A stretch of DNA of 8,071 nt from Actinomycetota bacterium (GTDB taxonomy: Bacteria; Actinomycetota; Actinomycetes; Mycobacteriales; Mycobacteriaceae), in assembly GCA_005787665.1 (NCBI GenBank), contig SYAB01000128.1:1-8071 (forward strand), written 5' to 3'. Of this stretch, positions 1 to 4,945 are shown one piece after another (within the stretch, counting starts at the first letter, position 1; every line of letters begins with the position of its first letter). Both the position numbers and the translations under genes were made by a program. The notes below the pieces were generated by a model that was not told the DNA's origin, did no database searches, and worked only from the letters and a program-made list of their open reading frames with translations.

Positions 1-901
1 CCACCATCCGGCCGTCGGGGGCGAGCATGAAGTTGCCGGGGTGGGCGTCGCCGTGCATCATGCCGACCCGCGCCGGGGCGTCGAAGGTCAGCTCGAAAAG
101 CCTTGTGCCGCAGAGGTCGCGTTCATCGGTGCTGCCCTTGCTGATGATCTCCGCCATCGGCTTGCCTTCGACCCACTCGCTGACTACCACCTTCGGCGCG
201 CTGCCGACGATGTGCGGGATCAGAAAGTGCGGGTGGCCCTCGTAGGCCTTGGCGAACGCCCGCTGGTTGTTGGCCTCGAGCCGGTAGTCCAGTTCCATCT
301 CGGTGCGCTCGATGAGCTCATCGACCACGGCCTGCACGTCGGCGCCCGGCGCGAGTTGTTTGAGCACACTGGTCATCCGGCGCATGGTCTTCAGGTCGGC
401 GCGCAGCGCCTCGTCCGCGCCGGGGTACTGGATCTTCACGGCCACCTCGCGGCCGTCGGCCCACACGCCCTTGTGCACCTGCCCGATGCTGGCCGAGGCC
501 ACCGGGGTGTCGTCGAAGGAGGTGAACCGGTCGCGCCACTTGGTGCCCAGCTGTCCGTCGAGCATCCGATGTACCTTCGGCGCCGACAGCGGCGGTGCGT
601 CCTTCTGCAGTTTGGTCAGCGCCTCCCGGTAGGGCGCGCCGAACTCCTCGGGAATCGCCGCCTCGAGCACCGAGAGCGCCTGGCCGACTTTCATCGCCCC
701 GCCCTTGAGTTCGCCGAGCACGGCGAACAGTTGGCCGGCGGCCTTCTCCATCAACTCGGCGTTGACGTCGTCGCGGGACTTCCCGGCCAGCCTTTTGCCC
801 AAACCCAGTGCGGCCCGGCCCGCCATGCCGACCGGGAGGCTGGCCAATTTGGCATTGCGTGCGGTTCGCCCGCGCTTGATGTCGTCGGCCACGCCCTCCA
901 T
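1..901 (-). CDS. ABC1/UbiB-family atypical kinase, Rv3197-like (partial, C-terminus outside window)
   Basis: This is the N-terminal 300 residues of an AarF/ABC1/UbiB-family atypical protein kinase-like ATPase; the rest lies beyond the window edge. Visible family hallmarks are the KxGQ motif (KVGQ, residues 71-74), the Ala-rich nucleotide loop ASASIGQ (135-141) in place of a Gly-rich loop, the VAVK lysine (K156), the ExD motif within EMELD (201-205), and the catalytic-loop motif HGDAHPGN (283-290). The family is linked to quinone or lipid metabolism in other organisms, and the mycobacterial substrate is not evident here. The sequence closely resembles what I recall of M. tuberculosis Rv3197, which sits near whiB7. 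The ATG at 901-899 overlaps by one base the TGA of the ThiF-like gene upstream, implying translational coupling in one operon. An in-frame GTG four codons in is an alternative start. I am confident of the family, not of the function. Confidence 0.93.
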   Translation of the reverse strand, partial: MEGVADDIKRGRTARNAKLASLPVGMAGRAALGLGKRLAGKSRDDVNAELMEKAAGQLFAVLGELKGGAMKVGQALSVLEAAIPEEFGAPYREALTKLQKDAPPLSAPKVHRMLDGQLGTKWRDRFTSFDDTPVASASIGQVHKGVWADGREVAVKIQYPGADEALRADLKTMRRMTSVLKQLAPGADVQAVVDELIERTEMELDYRLEANNQRAFAKAYEGHPHFLIPHIVGSAPKVVVSEWVEGKPMAEIISKGSTDERDLCGTRLFELTFDAPARVGMMHGDAHPGNFMLAPDGRMV

Positions 902-1779
902 CATGCCCGTCGCGCGGCGCGGGCTGTTCGCGGATGCCAACAACCGCACAGCGGGTGTCGGGTCCAGCGCCGGGCCCGGATGGTGTGGGTGGCGATGTCG
1001 ACCTCGACGGTGGCGTTCATGGTGGCCGGGGGATCCCCGGGCGGATCGATTCCGCGCACCGCACCGATGATCTGCTGAAGCTGGCCCAACGCCAGGGCGG
1101 CGGTGGCCAGGAGCGTCGGCCGGTTGGCGTGCGCGATCGCCTCACGCAGCTGCACGGCCAGCACCGGCCAGGCGGCGTCGCGGTCGGTGCGATGCAGGTC
1201 CGCGCACCCCAGACAGCTCGTCACCCCCGGAATCACCAGCGGGCCCACCAGTCCGGTGTGGTCGCGCAGTCGCACCGGCAGGTGCGGCACCCGGGCGGCG
1301 TGCAGTTCGCGCAGCAGTCGCGGTTCGGCGGTGATGGTGTCGGCGAGCACCATCAGGTCTACCCCGGCGGGCGCGCCGGCGGCGTTGGCGTGACTGGAGC
1401 GGCCCACCCGGGCCCCCGAGCACCGCAGTCCGTCCGCCACCAGCTCAGAGAGCGGCCCGGCGCCGTGCACGCGGATCGACAACGTCCGCCCCGCGGCCCG
1501 GCCGTTGCGCGGGCGTTCGCGCACCACGCCCACGGCCAGCAGCGCGTACACCACGTCATCGAACTCGGCCTCGTCCTCGAGCCCGTGCCACAGCGCCAGG
1601 CGGTGCAGTTCGGTCAGCTCCGTCGGCACCGCCATCGCCCGCAGCACGGTGGCCATCGCTGCGGCGGTCAGCCCCGACGGGGGACGCACCAGCACCGCGC
1701 GCCGCGGATCCCACCCCACCTGCACCGCACCGTCGGGTCGCAGCAACACCGGCAGCGCGGGGTCGAGGACGAACGTCAC
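901..1779 (-). CDS. ThiF-like / TOMM leader-peptide-binding cyclodehydratase-like protein, Rv3196-like
   Basis: This 292-residue protein starts at GTG (1779-1777) and ends at TGA (903-901), overlapping the kinase gene start by one base. A degenerate ThiF/E1-like nucleotide-fold segment begins at VHGAGPLSELVADGL (about 104-118). A CxxC pair follows in SCLGCADLHRTDRDAAWP (C189, C192), and a second pair occurs near the C-terminus in HPLCGCW (C278, C280). Together these could form a structural zinc site. The CxxCxDLHRxxRD pattern followed by WPxLxxQL is typical of proteins annotated as bacteriocin or TOMM cyclodehydratase/leader-binding subunits. No YcaO partner or precursor peptide lies nearby, so azole synthesis is not supported; the standing role in mycobacteria is unknown. 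In M. tuberculosis this gene follows the metalloprotease gene. Here the island separates them, so it probably relies on a promoter in 1780-1955. The start has no clear Shine-Dalgarno sequence. Confidence 0.85.
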   Translation of the reverse strand: MTFVLDPALPVLLRPDGAVQVGWDPRRAVLVRPPSGLTAAAMATVLRAMAVPTELTELHRLALWHGLEDEAEFDDVVYALLAVGVVRERPRNGRAAGRTLSIRVHGAGPLSELVADGLRCSGARVGRSSHANAAGAPAGVDLMVLADTITAEPRLLRELHAARVPHLPVRLRDHTGLVGPLVIPGVTSCLGCADLHRTDRDAAWPVLAVQLREAIAHANRPTLLATAALALGQLQQIIGAVRGIDPPGDPPATMNATVEVDIATHTIRARRWTRHPLCGCWHPRTARAARRA

Positions 1780-1955
1780 GAAGGCGACTGTGGCACCGAC
1801 CCTCGCGTGATGCGTTCAGCTATCCACAGGCCCGGTAGCCGACCCATTCTTTACGTGGAGGCCACCAAGAGTTCGCCCAGGACAGGGGCGCTCGCAACGA
1901 TGACCTGCCTAGCGTGATCACGGTTCCGCCGACAACCCTTTGTGTAGGAGTAGAA
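1780..1955. promoter_or_regulatory. Divergent intergenic region upstream of secreted protein 1
   Basis: This 176-bp gap separates the minus-strand ThiF-like gene (GTG at 1779) from the plus-strand secreted-protein gene (ATG at 1956), so it should hold promoters for both. Plus-strand candidates are a TANNNT-type -10 hexamer TAGCGT at 1910-1915 and a ribosome-binding AGGAG at 1946-1950, five bases before the ATG. The -10 overlaps a perfect 8-bp palindrome GTGATCAC (1914-1921). No convincing -35 is seen. Bases 1783-1955 recur, ungapped, at 4651-4823 with 12 mismatches in 173. I could not find a TANNNT -10 for the minus-strand gene. Confidence 0.5.
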
Positions 1956-2077
1956 ATGACCAATAGTTCACGCGCACAACGGAATACGCGCAGCCGTCAA
2001 CCCTACGCATGGCTGGGGGCGGGCGCTCTGGGTGTAGGGCTAGCACTGGCCGGCGCCGGAACCGCTCACGCCGACGA
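1783..2077 (+). repeat. Direct repeat R1, copy 1 (upstream region plus signal-peptide codons)
   Basis: This copy aligns without gaps to 4651-4945 at a constant offset of 2868. I count 12 mismatches over the 173 non-coding bases and about 13 over the 117 signal-peptide bases. Similarity collapses just after the signal-peptidase site, at the codons for residues 40-41. The left edge sits within a few bases of the start codon of the ThiF-like gene, so the unit contains the whole intergenic region. Confidence 0.9.
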
Positions 2078-3779
2078 GGCCTCCGCGGCGGCCGAAACCC
2101 CCTCCACGCGGATCTCAGCTAGCGCAGCCGCTGCCCCCGGCGCCAGCGCTGCCACGTCGAGGTCCACCGCGGCGGTCCGCACCGCCGCGCCGGGCCGGTC
2201 GCCAGCCGCGACGTCGCGTTCGGTTCGCGGAAGCCAGCCGGTTTCGGCTGCTGCCGCGTCGGAACGGCTCACACCGGCGCGCGTCGCCGCCGTGTCCGGC
2301 AGGCCGGCGCCGGCCGTTTCGGTCAGCGCAGAGGTTTCCCCTGTGGACACGCCGGCTCCCGCCGCCGCAGCGGCCTCAGCCGGGGTGGTGACGCCGGCGC
2401 CGAGCCAGGCGACCATCGCGGCCACCAACTGGTTCTCCTCGACTCGGGGTTGGCTCAACGGCTTCGACGGCCCCCTGGCCGCCGCGGCGCAGGATGTGCT
2501 GGTTGGGGTGCAGCGCACACTGTTCAGCCCGGCCCCCACCGTCAAACCGGTGCAGTACTCGACCTGGACGCCGGGGGAGCCGATTCTCGGAGCACTGAAG
2601 TACGTCCAACCGGGCGGTGCGGCGGTGAGCATGCAACTCACCCAAGCACCCACCTTCGGGACCGTTCAGTTGCTCTCCAGCGGCGCCTACACCTACACGC
2701 CCGGACCGGACTTCACCGGCACGGACAGCTTCACCGCGGAGGTCACCGCGGGCGGGTTCAATCTGCTCGAGCCCTTCACCCCGCGCACCTCCTCGGTGGC
2801 GGTGAACATCAACCCCGGCCCTCCGGTCATGCTCACCCGCGGCTTCGACATCACGAACCTGACCGGCAAGGCGGTCTATGTGCAGAAGATCATCAAAGAA
2901 TCCGGCTATGAGAATTCCCTTGAGGAGGGACCGTCGGTCGGCCAGATCCTGCAGCCGGGCCAGTCCACGCACGTCGAACTGACCCGGTACGCCTTCTACT
3001 CCTACTACACCTACATCAACTTCGCCTCCTGCAGCGATATCGCATGCACGAGCTATAAGGAAGGCGCTGCGGGCCCCTGGCAGGCCAAAATGTATGTACA
3101 GCTCCTCGACACCTATCGCGGCGATTGCAATTGGAACAACTGCTGGAACGGCAGCGGCCAGGAGATCGGGCCGCCGTCGCCGAACGGCTTCTACGGCCTG
3201 GACAATTCGGTGATCAAGCTGGTCGATGAGCCCGGCACCAGCTACACCCTCACCGGTGCTGAAGGGCAGCAGCAGGCGAACGTGCTCAACACCGTGTGCA
3301 CTGCGCAGGGGACCACGTGCCAGTTCGTTCCCACAGCCGACACCCAGTCCACGACCAAACCAGAACAGGTCTACCAGTTCACCAACGCGACGCAGGACAA
3401 CCAGACGGTGAACCAGGGCGCCACGGCGACCGTCTCGGCAACATCCAGTTTCGGCACCACCTTTTCGACCGAGGTCAGTGCAAGCTTCGGCCAGAAGGAC
3501 GTGTTCAACTTCGTTGCGAAGCAGACGTTCACGTCCACGCAATCACTGTCGAACACCACCCAGAAGACCACCAACTGGGCGGTCAACACGACCGTGCGCC
3601 CGGGTTACCGCCTGACCACGAACCTCGATGTTCCGGTGGCGCGGGTCACGGGCGACTACAACGCCCGGATCGGCAACACCACCTACAACCTCACCGGGGT
3701 CTACTTCGACTTCATCGACCCGAACGCCCCGGCGCAACTGAGCTACACGTCCCGAACCGAACCGGTGACGCCAGCCTGA
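1956..3779 (+). CDS. Secreted Ig-like / aerolysin-like beta-pore-forming protein candidate (protein 1)
   Basis: This is a 607-residue exported protein. I chose ATG 1956 because AGGAG lies five bases upstream; an in-frame GTG at 1914 would add 14 residues. A Sec signal peptide has a long polar N-region and the core LGAGALGVGLALAGAGTAHA, with probable cleavage AHA|DE after residue 39. Residues 40-155 are an Ala/Ser/Pro/Thr-rich linker. A helical segment (NWFSSTRGWL to VQRTLF) precedes an Ig/cadherin-like domain at about 194-286, with GAYTYTPGPDFTGTDSFTA as its signature. From FDITNLTG (297) to about 433 is a probable beta-sandwich domain. Residues 470-586 are rich in Ser/Thr in an alternating pattern (FGTTFSTEVSASFG, TFTSTQSLSNTT), then VRPGYRL and VTGDYNARI. 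That order resembles aerolysin/ETX-MTX2 pore-forming modules. Six cysteines (359, 364, 391, 396, 448, 455) allow three disulfides. There is no C-terminal anchor. Membrane-pore function is inferred; a structural surface protein is the alternative. Confidence 0.85.
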   Translation: MTNSSRAQRNTRSRQPYAWLGAGALGVGLALAGAGTAHADEASAAAETPSTRISASAAAAPGASAATSRSTAAVRTAAPGRSPAATSRSVRGSQPVSAAAASERLTPARVAAVSGRPAPAVSVSAEVSPVDTPAPAAAAASAGVVTPAPSQATIAATNWFSSTRGWLNGFDGPLAAAAQDVLVGVQRTLFSPAPTVKPVQYSTWTPGEPILGALKYVQPGGAAVSMQLTQAPTFGTVQLLSSGAYTYTPGPDFTGTDSFTAEVTAGGFNLLEPFTPRTSSVAVNINPGPPVMLTRGFDITNLTGKAVYVQKIIKESGYENSLEEGPSVGQILQPGQSTHVELTRYAFYSYYTYINFASCSDIACTSYKEGAAGPWQAKMYVQLLDTYRGDCNWNNCWNGSGQEIGPPSPNGFYGLDNSVIKLVDEPGTSYTLTGAEGQQQANVLNTVCTAQGTTCQFVPTADTQSTTKPEQVYQFTNATQDNQTVNQGATATVSATSSFGTTFSTEVSASFGQKDVFNFVAKQTFTSTQSLSNTTQKTTNWAVNTTVRPGYRLTTNLDVPVARVTGDYNARIGNTTYNLTGVYFDFIDPNAPAQLSYTSRTEPVTPA

Positions 3780-3957
3780 TCAGCTGTCCCCGGACTCCCC
3801 GGTTTCCTTCTCGATCTCGGCGATCAGTGCGTCGACGTCGGCTGAGCTAACGTCCCCGCCGATGATCCGGTCGATGAAGCCGGCCGGCTCGTCGAGGTCG
3901 GCGGGCGGGCGTCCATCCCGCCGGCGTCGGTCAGGCGTTCCCACAGCGCCGCCGCCT
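3780..3957 (-). pseudogene. Remnant of metalloprotease gene 3' end (DUF2342 C-terminal fragment)
   Basis: On the minus strand this encodes the last ~40 residues of the neighbouring metalloprotease, including DEPAGFIDRIIGGDVSSADV and DALIAEIEK, unchanged from the intact gene at 7170. The nucleotide match is about 95%. Relative to the intact copy a 37-bp deletion lies near 3903-3910, which breaks the frame, and similarity stops at 3957. No start or catalytic part survives, so it cannot make a working enzyme. Its TGA (3782-3780) directly abuts the TGA of secreted protein 1 (3777-3779). This mirrors the 9-bp gap between secreted protein 2 and the intact metalloprotease. It is a marker of the duplicated unit, not a gene. 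Confidence 0.9.
3780..3957 (-). repeat. Direct repeat R2, inner copy
   Basis: Bases from about 3803 to 3902 align to 7196-7295 (offset 3393), and 3911-3957 align to 7341-7387 (offset 3430). The offset change reveals the 37-bp deletion in this copy. I count about four mismatches in the first ~98 bases and three in the second ~48. Similarity to the intact gene ends abruptly at GCCGCCT (3951-3957). Confidence 0.9.
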
Positions 3958-3958
3958 A

Positions 3959-4166
3959 AACGAAGCTGCGCAGATCGCCGAGGTGATGGCGCGGATAGCA
4001 GCGACCTACGCTGATATCTCGACTGCCGACATCGAGCGTGTCGTCCAGACCGTGCATACCGGATTCGACGACGCCCAAGGACCGAGTGTTCATACCCCTG
4101 CTCATCGAACGCAAGGTCCGCACTGTGCTGGCCCACCGCCAGACCCCACTCAACTGGACAACCTAG
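3959..4166 (+). pseudogene. Frameshifted three-helix-bundle dimerization-domain type gene
   Basis: One frame reads NEAAQIAEVMARIAATYADI and then STADIERVVQTVHTGFDDA, from 3959 to about 4075. A second frame continues KDRVFIPLLIERKVRTVLAH from 4077 to a TAG at 4164-4166. Joined, they match the pattern I know from short actinobacterial proteins annotated as three-helix-bundle dimerization-domain proteins (a helical first half, then xDFVPLLVERxAR). Removing one C from the CCC at 4074-4076 restores a single frame. The original start is missing, because the sequence joins the metalloprotease remnant immediately upstream. It is therefore 5'-truncated and frameshifted, unless the frameshift is a sequencing error. 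A fragment from GTG 3980 or ATG 3983 could still be translated, but would lack the second half. The family call is moderate. Confidence 0.6.
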
Positions 4167-4444
4167 CGAGCGAGCGCTACCTCTTCGTCAGGGAACCGGC
4201 GGGTGAGCGTGGCGATCATCTCCACGAGCTTCCTGCGCTCGATAGCGCAGTTCCGGAGTTCACCCTGCACTAAGCGGACCTGTTCAATCCGGCGGTGACG
4301 TGTATCAGTTGCCAACTTCGCCTGGCATTTCGCGACCCGCTCGTTAATCAGGTCGATCTGGCGATGCAACTCGTCACGGAAAAAATCAGCCTGACGGCGG
4401 TTGGCCTGGTCTGACGCCGCGTGGTGAGTAATCATCGCTTCCAC
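4163..4444 (-). CDS. Small charged coiled-coil protein, unknown function
   Basis: This is a 93-residue minus-strand ORF. I do not recognise the family. After a short N-terminus it is almost wholly charged and helical: QANRRQADFFRDELHRQIDL, then INERVAKCQAKLATDTRHRR, then IEQVRLVQGELRNCAIERRK and LVEMIATLTRRFPDEE. Heptad-like spacing of Leu/Ile/Val suggests a coiled coil or helical hairpin. No signal peptide or membrane segment is visible. The GTG at 4444 follows a TAAGTT -10-like hexamer by only six bases, which would suit a leaderless transcript; ATG 4435 is the alternative start. Its TAG overlaps the end of the frameshifted three-helix gene, so the two converge. It resembles a real protein more than a GC shadow because its composition is balanced, but expression is unproven. 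Confidence 0.55.
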   Translation of the reverse strand: MEAMITHHAASDQANRRQADFFRDELHRQIDLINERVAKCQAKLATDTRHRRIEQVRLVQGELRNCAIERRKLVEMIATLTRRFPDEEVALAR

Positions 4445-4478
4445 GGGCCCAACTTAGACCACGGCGGATCACGTCGGA
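4445..4478 (-). promoter_or_regulatory. Possible leaderless promoter for the coiled-coil ORF
   Basis: On the minus strand TAAGTT (4456-4451) fits the mycobacterial TANNNT -10 pattern. Seventeen bases upstream lies TTCCGA, a weak -35 that matches TTGACA at three positions. The spacing from the -10 to GTG 4444 is six bases, so transcription could start on the initiation codon. This is motif-level evidence only. Confidence 0.3.
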
Positions 4479-4650
4479 AAATTTTGAATCACAGAGATCA
4501 GGCCGGACGGCCACAGTTCGCTCTGAACCTGGCGAGCACCAGCGGCCAACCCGGCGCGCCACGACTGGGAGATCCCGCGCGGCGGGGCAAACACACGATC
4601 GGACTACATCCTCGCGACGACGAAGGCCACGGTCGTCGAGTAGACGCGGT
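4445..4650. other. Unassigned junction DNA
   Basis: This ~200-bp stretch lies between the coiled-coil ORF and the second R1 copy. I see no convincing gene, transposase fragment, terminal inverted repeat or RNA gene. It contains an AT-rich spot with a short AAAATTTT palindrome (4478-4485) that stands out from the GC-rich surroundings. Open frames across it have no recognisable content. Confidence 0.5.
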
Positions 4651-4945
4651 GGCGACTGTGGCACCGACCCTCGGGTGATGCGTTCAGCTATCCACAGGCC
4701 CGGTGGCCGACCCATTCTTTACGTGGAGGCCACCAAGAGTTCACCCGGGACAGGGGCGGTCGCCGCGATGGCCTGCCTATCGTGATCACGGTTCCGCCGA
4801 CAATCCTCTGCGTAGGAGTAGAAATGGCCAATCGCTCACGTGGACAACGGAATACGCGCCGCTGGCAGCCCTACGCGTGGCTGGGGGCGGGCGCGCTGGG
4901 TGTGGGGCTAGCACTGGCCGGCGCCGGAACCGCCCACGCCGACGA
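4651..4945 (+). repeat. Direct repeat R1, copy 2 (upstream region plus signal-peptide codons)
   Basis: This is the second copy of the upstream and signal-peptide module, ungapped relative to 1783-2077. Its left boundary is sharp: bases before 4651 do not resemble the ThiF-like gene that flanks copy 1, apart from short chance matches. It carries the promoter-like and ribosome-binding elements for secreted protein 2. Confidence 0.9.
4778..4820 (+). promoter_or_regulatory. Promoter-like -10 and ribosome-binding site for secreted protein 2
   Basis: TATCGT at 4778-4783 is the TANNNT-type counterpart of TAGCGT in copy 1 and is closer to consensus. It overlaps the same GTGATCAC palindrome (4782-4789). 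AGGAG lies five bases before ATG 4824. No -35 is evident at the usual spacing. The one-base difference within the -10 could make the two genes differ in strength. Confidence 0.35.

Noticed and set aside
41..1078. Plus-strand open frame (345 codons) opposite the kinase and ThiF-like genes
   Set aside because: It crosses the end of two well-supported minus-strand genes and translates to Arg/His/Gly-rich sequence typical of a shadow.
934..1917. Plus-strand open frame (327 codons) opposite the ThiF-like gene
   Set aside because: It has a low-complexity Arg/Gln/His-rich translation and no ribosome-binding site; the opposite strand holds a recognisable protein.
1968..2075. Twin-arginine (Tat) signal
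   Set aside because: Protein 1 has no RR pair before the hydrophobic core, and the RRW in protein 2 lacks the surrounding Tat consensus; a Sec signal with AHA cleavage fits both.
2376..3542. Long minus-strand open frame (388 codons) antisense to secreted protein 1
   Set aside because: It is an antisense shadow of a GC-rich gene; its composition is irregular and no domain is recognisable, while the plus-strand frame has a signal peptide and clear domains.
3776..3815. Rho-independent terminator after secreted protein 1
   Set aside because: The GC-rich CCGG repeats there do not form a stable stem followed by a T-run on either strand.
3780..4136. 118-codon minus-strand open frame as an intact small gene
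   Set aside because: Only its last ~40 codons resemble the metalloprotease tail; the first part is out-of-frame and junction sequence, so it is a remnant rather than a gene.
3958..4650. Insertion sequence explaining the extra DNA between the units
   Set aside because: I found no transposase motif, terminal inverted repeats or target-site duplication.
4386..4715. 109-codon minus-strand open frame across the junction
   Set aside because: It overlaps the better coiled-coil ORF and runs into the R1 repeat, where its continuation is not conserved in the first copy.
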